Positions 1-11,660 of a stretch of DNA of 44,964 bases are shown here, in pieces. The translations under genes were made by a program, and so were the position numbers. How positions within the stretch are numbered: the first letter of the stretch is position 1; every line of letters starts with the position of its first letter. The DNA comes from Pigoraptor vietnamica (lineage: Eukaryota; Opisthokonta; Filasterea). The stretch is from positions 1-44,964 of the forward strand of contig CALSCQ010002546.1 in NCBI GenBank assembly GCA_943704525.1. Direction: 5' to 3'. The notes beneath the pieces are model-generated. The model saw only the letters and a program-made list of their open reading frames with translations. It was not told the DNA's origin and made no database searches.

Positions 1-275
1 GGGGGGGGGGAAGGGATAAATTGCTGCCGTGGGTGTAGAACTCCGTGTCCCACTGTGAATTAGGTGGCAGGGTGCGTGTGTGTGTTGCGCTGTGTTGTGT
101 TGTGTGATTATTGGGAGAGGTGGTTGAATTTATCGCTGCAGCTGCGTGTGTCACATCGCGTGTCCCACTAGTGTCTCACACTCTGTCTCACGCTCTGTCT
201 CACGCTCTGTCTCACGCTCTGTCTCACACTCTGTCTCACGCTCTGTCTCTCACTCTGTCTCCTCTGTGCCGACAG
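1..275. other. Window edge and probable intron with repeats
   Basis: The sequence starts with a 10-G run. The stretch up to the acceptor CAG at 273-275 shows no convincing coding frame. It is GT-rich (about 80-110) and then holds a 12-bp minisatellite. It is most likely intron of the gene that continues at 276. Confidence 0.5.
179..262. repeat. 12-bp minisatellite (CTCTGTCTCACG), about 7 copies
   Basis: The unit CTCTGTCTCACG is repeated about seven times with small changes (CACG/CACA/CTCA). The array lies in the presumed intron, pyrimidine-rich on the + strand, and ends about 10 nt before the acceptor at 275. It may therefore form part of the polypyrimidine tract. Confidence 0.85.
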
Positions 276-1864
276 AGTTCATCCGCTCCGAGTTTCTCAA
301 GGCCGGCGCCCGCGAGACGGTCGAGGGGATCCGCGATTCCACGGCCGCACAGCGCGTGCGCGACCAGGCCTCCAAGACGCTCCTCATGCTCAACCACCCC
401 TGTGAGTCCCTTGACTTTCCCACCACACAACACACAACGTGCGCTCGCCGCCAGTCACTGTGCTACGCGCATTGTTTGCAGTGAATGGGCCTTGCGTCAT
501 CGCACTCTGTTACGCACCCGCACATTTGTCTGCTGTATCGCTCTTTCCTCATCCCCACCGCACGCACAGTCGATCCTGCAAAGCTGCAGCCCATCGTGTC
601 CAAGTCGCTGAAGCGCAAGCGAATGGCCGAGCTTGCCGCACAGACAGGCGCGTCGGGACCTGCGCCCCAGGCACAGCCGGCAGCGGCGGCGCCGGCGGCC
701 CAGGAGAAGGCGGCTCCAGCAGCGGGCGGTGCGGCGTCGTCTGGCGGCGTGCAGTCGGTGTGGCTCAAGTGCTTTCTCGACACGGACGTGCGGCTCGTGC
801 GCGTGAACGTTGACGTGTCCTATGCCGAGCTGTTTGAGAAGATCCGCCAAAAGTACGGCCTCAACAAGCACGACGGCATCAATATCAAGGTAGCGGTGGA
901 CTGTGGCGGTTGTCGGCGTGTGTGGACGTGCGCGTGGGAGATGTACTTGACTGCCCGTCTCTCTTATGCCACATTTGAAAGCACCCGTCTCGTCGGGCGA
1001 GGAATGCGTTACGCGCACTCTCACACGCGCGTGTTTGCACTGTTCGCCCCCGCAGTACCGCGATGCGGCCAACGACATGATCCCGATGGACGACGAGGAC
1101 GCGATGGAGTATGCGTTCATGTGCCACGGCGAGCGCGTCGCTTCCAACGACAGTGTCAAGATGGAGCTGATCATATCGAAGATCGCCGGGGGCAACACGG
1201 CAAAGGCACCGCCCCCGCCCCCGGATGTGCGCCGTGAGTGTCCCCCCCCCCATCCCTCTTCACGTCGTCGCAATTCGTTTGGAGCCACCCGTTTTGTCTT
1301 CAGCGCAACGCTTCGTTTACTCCGATTCGTGCACATGGAAATTGGAGCTCACACTCGTTTCCTCCCACAGCGGCCGAGGAGAAGCCCCCAACAGAGTACG
1401 CGTCGGTGCGCGACCACCTTCTCTACGAAATTCGCAAGGGAGCGACGCTGCGCAAGATCGACCCGCTGGAGATCAAGGAGCATAAAACCGTCGAGGAGCC
1501 CACGGACGCCCGGTCGCAGCTGTTCCGCGACATTCGCAAGGGGGCGAGCCTCCGATCGGTGCGTGATCGCTCTCCGTCTCTACGTGGCGGTGGAGGAAGA
1601 ACATATCTCTATGGTTTACATTGATCGCCCTCTGCCTCCTGTGTTTCGATCCATGTTGAGATCCGTGTAACTGACGTGGTGGTCTTGCGCTTGCGTGTGC
1701 AGGTGGATAAGTCGACGATACGCGACAGGAGCGAGCCACGCCGCATCGCTCTTGCCGACGTGGCGTTTTCCAGCGATGGCTCCACCATCGCGGAGAAGAT
1801 GCGTAAGGCGCGGCGGCAACTGTGCACGTCCGTGGTGCTCGAGAGTGACGACGACTGGGACTGA
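276..1864 (+). CDS. PB1 + tandem WH2 + connector/acidic tail protein, Arp2/3 nucleation-promoting-factor-like (5' end missing)
   Basis: Exons placed at 276-401, 570-889, 1056-1233, 1371-1558 and 1703-1864 give 323 residues with consistent phases and a TGA stop. The 5' part lies before the window. The first ~40 residues (ending VRDQASKTLLMLNHP) are helical and look like the end of an ARM/HEAT-type repeat. An Ala/Pro linker follows. Next comes a PB1 domain, from VWLKCFLDTDVRLVRV to an OPCA-like acidic loop (MIPMDDEDAMEYAF). A Pro run leads to two WH2 motifs, LLYEIRKGATLRKID and LFRDIRKGASLRSVD. The C-terminus has an amphipathic connector (STIAEKMRKARRQL) and a short acidic end with the key Trp (SDDDWD). 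In WASP-family proteins WH2 motifs bind actin and the CA segment activates Arp2/3, so a role in branched-actin nucleation is inferred. PB1 suggests heterodimerisation with another PB1 protein or an atypical kinase. None of the five metazoan families I know (WASP, WAVE, WASH, WHAMM, JMY) has PB1. Confidence 0.8.
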
Positions 1865-2229
1865 GGCCCGGCTTGGTGCGGAACAAAAAAAAACATGAAG
1901 CGCAACCTCTGGGGTCGCCACTTGCATATACCGTCATTTGGATAGCGCAAATCGTAAGCGTGCTGGTGGTGCGGATTGATACCACACAGCAGCGACTTTG
2001 CGAGAGGAATGCGCACTGTCACTGGCGCATATCAAGACCTCCACCGTACGCTCGACCATGGCACATCACGACGAGGGCGTCGGTTCTTGAACAGCGGCAG
2101 CTTTATATACATTTTCGGAGGCAAACGCAAATCGAAGCGGTGACAACGCAGCACGCGGGGCAGTTATGAAGTACGCTGCGATACCAACCGCGAATGCAAC
2201 GGAACGCACGCAGTGTTACAGCCCGTCAC
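1865..2229. other. Spacer between convergent genes
   Basis: This 365-nt stretch separates the ends of the PB1-WH2 gene (+) and the SIAE gene (-). It holds an A-rich run near 1884 and a TATATACA string near 2105. I see no further gene. It should contain both 3' UTRs. Confidence 0.6.
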
Positions 2230-3928
2230 TCACATGTGCGCGCCGCTGTACCACGCGAACTTCCAGGCGCGGGCGTTCGCGAGGATGGGCGATCGCTCGC
2301 CAGTCTCGTTGGCGTTCGTGGGCTGGTATTGCCCCATGGAGATGACGCACGAGTCGGGCGGGAGTGCCCTCTCGCCGGTTACAGTGACAGGCCCGGTTGC
2401 AGCCGTCGACGCGAGGACGGCCGGGGCTGAGGCAGCCGTGCGCGACGACCTCTTCAGACGATGCGTCCAAAACAGGAGGCCGACAATCGCGGCGATGAAC
2501 GCGCAACACATGGCGACGACGGCGATCTCGACATCGCTCGTGACGGAGCGGGTGAACAGCGGGAGGGTGGGCGAGTCGGGATTGACGGAAGCGACGAGCA
2601 CCGCCGGAACTGGCGCGAACGCAACGATGGAATCGCTGTCGAAGAGGAACGGTTTTTCCAGTGTCAGTTGGTAGCTCGAATGGCACGTGCATTAAAAAGT
2701 TCCCAACTGCTCGGCTGACGATAGTAGGCATCGATGCAAGCTCAACAACAACTGAGTGTAGCGAACTGCCAAGAGAGACTCACTTGAAAGGCACGCTGAA
2801 GGGCGGCGTTGGGAGCCCCTGAGTGTTGTAGATGGCGCACTGGGGGAGGTCGGAATACGCATAGCGCACACCTGTCGCGTGGCCAACGTTCTCGGGAATT
2901 GAGACGATGACACGATGATGGCCGTCCAAACCAGTCGCAATGTGGGCGCCCGTGGCAGCGACCCATTCGCCGTTTTCGTTGGCGACGTCAAAACCAGCCG
3001 AGTTCGCGCAGCACTCGACGCAGGCCTCGGTGCCGCGAAGGGCAATGCCTCCCGCGCTGGTCTCGAAAAGGAGCTCGATGTTGCGCACGCTCCCATTCGC
3101 ACCTACGCCCGAGGAAAGGCCAGTTGTGAGCCGATTGAGCACACAGAAGAACTGAGATTACTGTAGAGGCTCGGCTGACTACTGTTGCGGGACGACTGAC
3201 AGCGACCGACAGCCGCTCACCTTCGCCGAACGGCACCGCGGCCATGCGGAACTTCGGACCTTCGACGACGACGTCCGTCTCGTTGTATACGAGGGCGCGT
3301 GCGAGCAGCGCAAGACGCGCGCCCAGGGTTTGCTTGTTGCGCGGATGGATCGACTCCAACGGTGAATCGGGGTCACTGCGAGCGATTGGCACAAGAGGGA
3401 CCGTCAGTGCCTAGCATGAAGGAGCCGGCCTACGTTTCAGCGCGCGCATACACTCGTTTCCACGCGAACGAGCAAACAACCGCATAATGCACACACGGGG
3501 AGACAACAGGGCTCTTACCTAATATCGAATGTCGCGACCATGCCAACGTTCGGGAGCGCTACTGCGTGCTGCACGCAGGCAAAAGCAAGCGCCACGTCAG
3601 AGAAGTCACTCTAGGGCCGCGCGAACTACACGGCAAACGTTCTCAGTCTCCGAACACTCACCGACTGCGCCTCCCGCACGCCGGAAAAATCAGTGTAAGG
3701 CTTGCCAACGCCACTGAGCTGCACAACCATGAAGGGGAGGTCCGTCGCGTTGACGAACTTGACGCGCATGTCGACGATGAAGGCCTGCAGCCGACACGCG
3801 TACGTGTCGACGGAGAATCGGTTCTGCTCCCCCTGGTACCTGAGGGCAAACAGGAGAGGCGTATGAGCATGCATGCATGTATGAGGGGCGTGAGAAAAGA
3901 GACGTATGAGTGTGCGCGTGAGTGTGAC

Positions 3929-3965
<37 letters not shown>

Positions 3966-5579
3966 TGTGTGTGTGAGTGTGTGAGTGTGTGTGTGTGTGT
4001 GTGTGCGTGTGTGTGGCGTCTATGTGCGCGCGTGTGTGCGTGTATCTTTGTACACGCAAGCCAGTTGGCCGACTCGACGTACCAGAGGAACCCTTTGATG
4101 GCGAGTGGCAGGAAGGGCGCAATCATGCCGTTGAAGAGCTTGACCGGCGGAGCGCTGCAAAACGAACGCAACATTAGCCATGCGCTTATGCACATTCCAC
4201 TCGCACTTCTCGTCCCGTGAGACAAGCGAGCACGCCGACAGACACCCACTTGGTCGTTACGTTGATGAAGCCGCTGATGCCGCCCTTGCACTGGAACAGC
4301 GCTTCGGGGGAGCTCCAGGACTCGATGGGAGTGCCTATGACGGCGCTGCAACGCAGAAGACATCGGAGCGGGTGAGAACGAGGGCGCTCTGCGGCAAACG
4401 GCATCACCACTTCAATTCAAATGTGCGCGCACCTTGTGATAAGTCCCACGATGGCGTTGGGCCGGCTGCGGATCAAGTCGCGCCCGAAGAAATAGCTGTC
4501 GCAAGGAGCGAATATATCAGCTGTGTGGCGCACGACGCAGGCTAACAACTGTGTGCAGTGTATAAATATCGCAAAGACTCACCATGCTGCTGTATGTGTG
4601 TATGCGTGTGTGTATATGCAGTGTATGCGTGTGCGCGAGCGCGCGCGCGTGTGTGGTGTGCAGTGTATGTGTGCGTGCGCGTGTGCGTCTGTGTGTGTGT
4701 GCCGTGTATTTGTGTGCGCGCAAACAATCGCAAGGGCTCACCATGCCGCGCTCGCGTAATTGAACGGCCACTCGCCACCGCTGTGGATGACGTCCGGGCT
4801 CGAAACGCCCCACTTATACGGAGCCTGGGCATGTGAAGCGACTCTACATGAGCCACGCGTGCGCACGCAGCCTTCAGCATGCATGCAATTTTCACTTGCG
4901 TCAGTTCCGTCACTCACCGCAGAGTCGACGTCCCTCTGGGGACTCCCTGACCACGAGTCGGCGGCCGTGAACAAGCGCAGGTTCGGATAGTTAATCGAAT
5001 CGAGCGTCTCCCGTGTCGCGTTGAAGGTGAAGCCCACCGACAGGCGCATGTTGGATTGGCCCTGTGAGCGGCGCAGAGTCAGAAAATCGGACGCGCATCC
5101 TGCTCACCCAACTGTGCACGAGACCCACCGAGCAGAAAAAGACGTCGCCGAACATGACATTCGAGAACTTGAGTTCGGATGGCCCGGCGGTCACGCGCAG
5201 AGTGTAGGGACCGCCGTGCTCCATGGGCGCAAGCACTACAGACCACTGGCCGTCGTCCGTGTCGGCCGAGATGGTCGTGACAGTCTGCCCCGCAATCGAA
5301 ACCCTGACCTCCGTGCTACGAACGGTGGAGCCTGTGGACAATAAGCCACGTCAGTCAGTGCACATTGAAGGCGGGCGTTATGCAGCTTCGTTAAGCTTGC
5401 TGCGTGACGCGCAGCCCACCCCAAATCTGCGCTGCCTTCGGGAAGCCCTGAAGCACCATGTTGTCCGAAAAGAAGGAGGGCATCCACAGGCGAGTGAGCG
5501 CTGCGGAGCCATGCGCCCGACTGCACAGAGTTAGCATGACCAGGAAATAGACGACAGTGAGGCAACGTGAGAGACCCAT
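2230..5579 (-). CDS. SIAE: Sialate O-acetylesterase, type I membrane form
   Basis: Twelve exons in consistent phase (5579-5420, 5331-5129, 5061-4918, 4824-4742, 4495-4433, 4345-4250, 4154-4083, 3839-3662, 3568-3519, 3375-3221, 3102-2784, 2674-2230) give 655 residues. The chosen Met starts a signal peptide (MGLSRCLTVVYFLVMLTLC); an in-frame upstream ATG at 5729 would bury it. Family blocks appear in order: FFSDNMVLQ...IWG, the SGNH-hydrolase nucleophile block CSGQSNM, IGTPIESW, FNGMIAPFLPLAIKG followed by WYQGEQN, and the late Asp/His block SPLESIHPRNKQ. The enzyme removes O-acetyl groups from sialic acids in the secretory pathway or at the surface. Unlike the usual soluble enzyme of roughly 520 residues, this one ends in a transmembrane helix (VEIAVVAMCCAFIAAIVGLL), a basic stop-transfer (THRLKRSSR) and a ~75-residue cytoplasmic tail. 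Its neighbour at the 3' end is convergent. Confidence 0.93.
3935..4016. repeat. GT/CA microsatellite in a SIAE intron
   Basis: An interrupted (TG)n tract of about 80 nt lies between the exons ending at 4083 and starting at 3839. It reads (CA)n on the coding strand. A second TG-rich block at about 4590-4720 fills most of the intron between 4742 and 4495. Confidence 0.9.
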
Positions 5580-6183
5580 TTCTGCGTGCAGTGTAAATAA
5601 CTCGGCGATTGTGAAGTCAACGGCAAAGTTCGACAAGGTAACAACAAAACTGAGTGCTTTCGCAGTTGCGCGCAAGGACATCGCATTTATAGTCTCCCCA
5701 TCTGCAAGAGCAAGAGAGTGGTCGTTCACAAAAAGTCTGTTTTCAGCGTCAGCGCCGTGCTGGGGAACTCTCCACGCTGTGTCGTGCTGTCTTTGAGGTC
5801 ACCCTGTCTTGACCAAAATCGGTAGTCCGGACAGAGAAGGGACACGTGCCAAAAATATCACTCACCAAATAAGGCTAAAATTTAAAACTAAAAATATAAA
5901 ACCAATCCGATGCATGGAAATTGTTTCTAATTATAGAGCATGTCTCAGCCACAAATTGGGATGTGAGAGGGCCTATATTTAGGTGGTAGTAGACCAATTT
6001 TATGACGTCCCTATGGCGTCAATGTTGATCTCCCTTGGAAACGAGCCTTCCGCTGAGTGGCTTTTCAGTGTTCATAATAGTGACAGCAGTCCATTGTTTA
6101 TTGTAGCAGCTGTTCCTCGCCGTCGCGTCGTCAATGGCACCGTGTCGATGACTCGAGGGGGCCTTTTTTATTAACGGTCTCGC
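5580..6183. other. Divergent intergenic region (SIAE / PDE), AT-rich
   Basis: This 604-nt stretch lies between two divergent start codons. Positions 5820-6000 are much more AT-rich than the flanking genes (runs such as AAAATTTAAAACTAAAAATA near 5878). It should hold both promoters. I see no canonical TATA box at the usual distance from either ATG and no convincing ORF. Confidence 0.55.
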
Positions 6184-7631
6184 ATGGCGTCCGAGTGCGC
6201 TGAGGCGGGCCCCGCGCCGCCGCGAAGGGCCAGTGATGCATTCACAGTGAGCACGACGCTCAAGGAGGTCGACCCGGTGCGCGCGGTTCGAATTGTCAAC
6301 GCCACAGCCGCGAATGCCAATGTCACGGGTGTGGGCACCGTGCCGAAGCGGCTGCGTCGGCGGCAGGCGAAGGGACCGTCGGATGTGCAGCGACTGGGAG
6401 ATTGGCTCCCGGCCAAAGAAACAGAGGAGTACCTCGCGCACGTGCGAGAGCTCGTGGAGCAGGCGAGTCGTCCGCGCTGTGATTGCTGAAGATGGGGAGG
6501 GCTAGGTGTTGACGGGTGGCTTAACGAGACTGTCTTGCAGGAGCTGGCGGTGTGCGGGTGTGCGACGGAACCGGGGACTACAAATCTGCAGCGCTTCCAG
6601 ATTTTCCGGCAAGCGTTCGAGCGCATTGTTGGGAAATTTTCGTGTTTTGGGCCTCTTTTGGCGGAAATCAAGGTGGGGCTTGTCGTGATCGCGGGACGAG
6701 CGATTGGGGGAGGCGCAACCATCCATCCCGTATGTTGAATTTGTTGTGAACCCCGTCGTAGGCGGAATACGACCACACCATCGAGCTGATTGAGCGGCAG
6801 TTGGAGGAAGCGGCGCGAATTCGACGCAAGCTGCAGACGTGTCTGGCCGAGGAAGAGAACATTACGAGCGTGCGGGCGTACAGGGACATGCTGCAAGATC
6901 GGGTCGACGCAGAGGACGAGCGCAACCAGAGGTGACTGTCGCCCTCTGCCGTACCACGCGCTGTGTGGCACACGTGCTTATTGCATGCACACACACTCCA
7001 CAGCATACTCTTCTAGTGTTCCATTCACACCACTTCTGTTCGTGTGTTGTGTATGCGTCTCGTGCGCTCTGCTACTCAGACTGACCTCGTGAGTGCGCGC
7101 AGCTTGAAGCACGATCTCGATCACATCCGCTACATGAAGGGAAGAGCCGCGCGGAAACGGCGCGCCGCTGCCATTCTGCGTGAGTGTCCGTTTCGCCTCT
7201 ATGGTTCAATGTGCGCCCCGCGTTCGTGGCCATTCTGCGCGATCACGTCAGCATGCCCAATCACAAGGCACAGTGTGGCGAGGGTAATCAAACCAATCGA
7301 TCGCCCTTGTTTCGGTCCATCGCAGCTACCATGGTCGCGCGCAGGCGGTCGTCCACACTCTTCCACATTGACGTGCGGCAGAAGCTGAGCGCGCAGCCCA
7401 CGCCGCAACTGCCGCCGTCTGCCATTCCGACTGCGAGCGACCCTGCGATGAACTTGAGCCAGGGGAGGCGCCCGTCGCGGCGGACGAGCGCGGCGCTGTT
7501 GAATGCGACCGAGGTGCTCAACCTGTCGACGAACGTGCAGGCGCTCCTGAACGAGGTTGGGATGGAGCCGTTTCTCACGCTGTGGTTGCTGGCATGCAGT
7601 CTTTGTTCGCTCTCGATCGTGTGTATGCGGG

Positions 7632-7725
<94 letters not shown>

Positions 7726-9829
7726 TGCTGTTATCGTGTGTGATGTGGGATGTGTGTTTGTGGTGTGCGTGGAAAGGGCGCATGTTGAAAGGGTTCTTGT
7801 TTGCGCAGCTTGCGCGATACAAGCGGACGGTGGACCAACTGCGGCGCGACGAGCACGAGAAGTTTGTCCCTGTCGAAGTCAGAGATGAACTGGACGAACG
7901 GCTCAAGGAAAGATCGGTGCGTGCTTCTCAGTTCTTCAGCAGTTGGCGGGAGGAGGAGGGGCGGTGGGGGAGGGGGGGGGGGGGGGGAAGGGGGGGGAAG
8001 GTGTTGTTGTTGGGCTGTTTGGGTGCCCTTTCTTTGCATGTTTTGTGACACTTTTTGCTGCGAATGCAACCGCAGCCGCTGCCCCGATTGCGCGTCCCAC
8101 GGCAATCACCGCGGAAGACATTCTCTCGCACCTCAAGGCGGACCCCTCGCTGCTTTCGCGCGTCGTGAAGGACCTCGCGAGTGCCAAGGACGTGCAGGCA
8201 TGGGTCACGGCCCACCCGGACGAGGCGGGCGAACTGAAGCTGCCGAAGCCCGTGCAGGGCCGGCGGTCGCTGCAACCCAAGCGCAGTGACTCGTCGGAGC
8301 GCAGCGGGGATGGAGAGGGCGAGGATGAGATTCGGCCGCTGCGGAAGAGCGACAGCGTGCCGACGGCGTCGCAGCCGAACATCCGCAAGATGTCGAGCAC
8401 CTTCGAGCTGCGCATCCAGAAGAAGCAGCTGCAGGAGACTCTAGACGGCGAGATTGAGAAGCGCATCGCCCTGCTGGAGGTTGCGCACGACATTCACGAG
8501 GAGCTGGACACGCCGAAGCTGTGCATGAAGATTATGCAGTCGGTGGGCAAGCTGCTTGACGCCGAGCGGTGCACGCTCTTCCTTGTCGACAAGGAGAACA
8601 ACGAGCTCTTTTCGTATGTCGTCGACACGCGCACGCGCAAGAAGTCGGTGGCGCCAAACAGCGTGGGCCTTGCGACGGACGTCATGCGCGTCCCGATGGG
8701 CGTTGGCATACACGGGCACGTCGCGCAGACTGGCGAGGTGCGTGTCCAATCTGCGATTCCCCTCCGCTCCGAGGCACTTTTGTTCTGTTTGCGTTGACGC
8801 CGTGAACCGCGCCACGTGGACTCGCTGTGTTTTGCTCCACCACGCCACCCCCCCTTACAATGCATCTGTGTCAATTCGGCGCAGGTCGTCAATCTGTCGG
8901 ACGTCGCGAAGGACCCGCAGTTCTCGGCGGACTTTGACGCCGACGGCCTGCGCGTGCGCAACATGCTGACGATGCCGATCAAGCACAAGGACGAGGGCAT
9001 CATGGCCGTCGCGTCCATCGCCAACAAGCAGGGCGACCGCCACTTTGACGAGTACGACGAGGGCATCTTCGAGAACTTTCTCGTGCTCTGCAGCATTGGC
9101 CTGCGCAACGCCAAACTGTACGAGCGCACGGTCGCCGCGAACAAGCAGCGCGAGACGCTGCTGCACCTCGCCAAGACCATCTTTGAATACGTCGAAATCG
9201 ACGAGCTCGTCAAGAAGATCATGTCCCTCGCGCGCGGCCTCTGCATGGCCGAGAGGTGCGTAGCCCACATGCCCACACCGAACCCTCGAAAGCGCTGCCG
9301 TCTGTCTTCTTTGCCTCCCTGCATTTTGCGCGAATTGGTCTCTGAGCGTGCATCCGCTGCAGGTGCTCGGTGTTCCTCGTAGACAGCGAGAACAAGCAGC
9401 TCTACTCGAAGGTGTTTGACCTCACCGAGGAGGAGAAGCAGAAGACGGACACGCCGGTGAGTGCGCAGTTGCGCTTTAATCACCATCGAAAGTACAGCGG
9501 AACAAGAACAGCGGTGATGTGCGTCTCTGACCAATGCCTCGGCTGCGCAGCAAAAGGAGATCCGCTTCCCCCTGTCCAAGGGCATTGCCGGTCACGTGGC
9601 CACGACGGGCAAGTCGGAGAACATCCAGGAGCCCTACAACGACCCGCGCTTCAACTCGAAGGTGGGTTGGGCTTTGTCTGGTTTGCTTCTGTGAAGTGTG
9701 TCTGCTTAAGACCATGGCAGCGCAGTGGGTGGTGTGCATTTGCGTGATACATATTCAAAACTTTGTGGAAATGCATATGTGGCCTGCGCATTGGTTCACT
9801 CATTCACACACACACACACGCACCCACCG

Positions 9830-9861
<32 letters not shown>

Positions 9862-11660
9862 CATCTCGCAGATTGACGAGGAGACGGGCTTCAAGACGCG
9901 CAACATTCTCTGCATGCCCATCACCGGCGCGGACCACAACGTCGTCGGCGTGGCGCAGCTCGTGAACAAGATTGGCAAGCACGGTTTCACGCGCGAGGAC
10001 GAGGACCTCTTCATGGGGTTCGCCGTGTACTGCGGCATTGCGCTCAACAACGCGCAGCTCTACGACAAGTGCTTCAAGTCGGAGCGACGGCTGAAGGTCG
10101 CGATGGAGCTGCTCTCGTACCACGCGCAGGCGCCCGAGGAGGACGTCGAGCGACTCAAGGGACGGCTGACAAAGATGGTGAGTGTGCCGATATCTGCACA
10201 TTGCGCCCTTGGAGGAGGCTTGAGCCTTTTGCAATAGGAGGGAGAGAAAGTACATGGGCGTTGGGAGGGTGAGTGTCCGCAGGGCAGATGGTCGCTGACA
10301 CGAAGCGCGCGTGGCCGAGTGCAGAACCACAACGTGCACAACGAATACGGCCCCGTGGAGAACTTTTTCTGGTCGTCGTGGGCGGTGGCGGACGATGACA
10401 CGTGCGCCGTCGTGTTTGGGATGTTCGAGGACCTCGGCTTCACCGAGCAGTACAAGATATACCGCGACACGCTCTGCCGCTTTGTGCTCACCGTGCGCAA
10501 GAACTACCGCAAGGTGCGCTACCACAACTGGCAGCACGCGTTTGGCGTCAGCCACCAGATGTACTCGATCATCAAGTCGTCGCCGACGGTGCGCGATTCG
10601 CTCTCCGAACTCGAGAAATTCGCGATGATGGTGGCGTGCGTGTGCCACGACGTCGACCACCGCGGGACGAACAACAGCTTCCAGCAACAGGCGAAGAGCC
10701 CGCTCGCCGAGGTGTACGGCACGTCGGTCATGGAGAAGCACCACTTTGCGCACACGGTGACCATCCTCAACACGGACGGCCACAACATCTTCGAGTCGAT
10801 CCCCAACTACGCCGAGACGCTCGCGTACCTTGAGGACTCGATTCTCGCGACGGACCTCGCGCTTTACTTCAAGAACAGGGACAAGTTCAAGCAGGTACGT
10901 TCGTGGGCGACGAGTGTGTGGTAGCGGGCTGTGCGCAGAGCCCTTGCGGCCGTGTGACATGCGGGGTGAGGCTGACCGTATCACCTATGCGTTCAGATTG
11001 TGACGAACAGCTCGTTCGACAAGAGCAACAGCGAGCACCGTTCGCTCCTCCGCGGCATCCTCATGACGTGCTGCGACATTTCTGCGATTACCAAGCCGTG
11101 GGAGGTGCAGCAGGGTGAGTCTTCGCATCCCCCCCCCCCCCCAACGCGCACACACCGACCACTGGCTGTCGGCGCGTCTGACCCTCCGCACCCGCAGACA
11201 TCGCCAAGATTGTCTACTCCGAGTTCTTCGAGCAGGGCGACATTGAGCGGCAAATGGGGCGCACGCCCATTCCCATGATGGACCGCACCAAGGCCGAGGA
11301 GCTCCCCAAGATGCAGGTGCGCCCGGTGTCCGTGCACTGCCCTTGTGTGCGGGCGGTGTTGCTGTGCGGTCACTGTGCCGGTGTGCGTCCTGAGCCCGCT
11401 GCTGCGCGCAGGTGGGCTTCATCGACTTCATCTGCCTGCCGGCCTTCGATCTGCTCTCGAAGGTGTGCCCCGAAACGGCGCCCCTCGTGGACGCCGTCAA
11501 GGCGAACCGCGAGCGGTGGCAGGGCATGGTCGGGACGGAGGCTGCCGAGGCGCTCAAGCGAGAGCTCGCCACCATTCCCATCAAGGTGCCCTCCATCACG
11601 AACATTTCGGCGTCTGCCACAAACATATCCAAGTCGTCGACGAGCGTCTCGAAGGCATGA
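6184..11660 (+). CDS. TSNAXIP1-like domain fused to GAF-GAF cyclic-nucleotide phosphodiesterase (PDE5/6/11 type)
   Basis: Exons: 6184-6462, 6541-6672, 6762-6931, 7103-7179, 7326-7555, 7809-7941, 8076-8737, 8885-9255, 9363-9456, 9551-9661, 9872-10177, 10325-10894, 10997-11114, 11198-11316, 11412-11660; about 1206 residues. The first intron is GC-AG (GCGAGT). Residues ~100-220 ([38 protein letters not shown]) resemble the TSNAXIP1 N-terminal domain, a helical family linked to cilia and sperm; coiled coil continues to ~340. GAF-A (~485-640) and GAF-B (~665-830) each keep an NKXnFX3DE-like motif ([26 protein letters not shown]), as in cyclic-nucleotide-binding GAFs. The catalytic domain (~860-1170) has HNWQHAF, the metal site [10 protein letters not shown], the helix [13 protein letters not shown] and the Gln-bearing LPKMQVGFIDF. 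It should hydrolyse cGMP and/or cAMP. The join at 7941/8076 is the weak point: the obvious donor at 7917 breaks frame, and frame is kept only with a weaker GTTGGC donor at 7942. Confidence 0.8.
7640..7722. repeat. (GT)n microsatellite, about 41 units
   Basis: A nearly perfect GT tract of about 83 nt in the intron 7556-7808 of the phosphodiesterase gene, preceded by a T8 run. Confidence 0.97.
7961..8001. repeat. Poly-G / GGA-rich tract in an intron
   Basis: G-run-rich stretch (GGGGGAGG followed by about 15 G, AA, then more G) between exons 7809-7941 and 8076-8737. It is a candidate G-quadruplex in the non-template strand and a place where sequencing length errors are likely. It lies within the intron whose splice phase is uncertain. 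Confidence 0.8.

Noticed and set aside
497-1336. 279-codon minus-strand ORF opposite the PB1 gene
   Set aside because: It runs across three introns of the + strand gene and has no domain; typical antisense shadow of GC-rich exons.
4591-4720. Possible Z-DNA or CRISPR-like repeat in TG-rich SIAE intron
   Set aside because: It is an irregular TG/CG simple repeat without regular spacers. CRISPR arrays are not expected in a nuclear eukaryotic genome.
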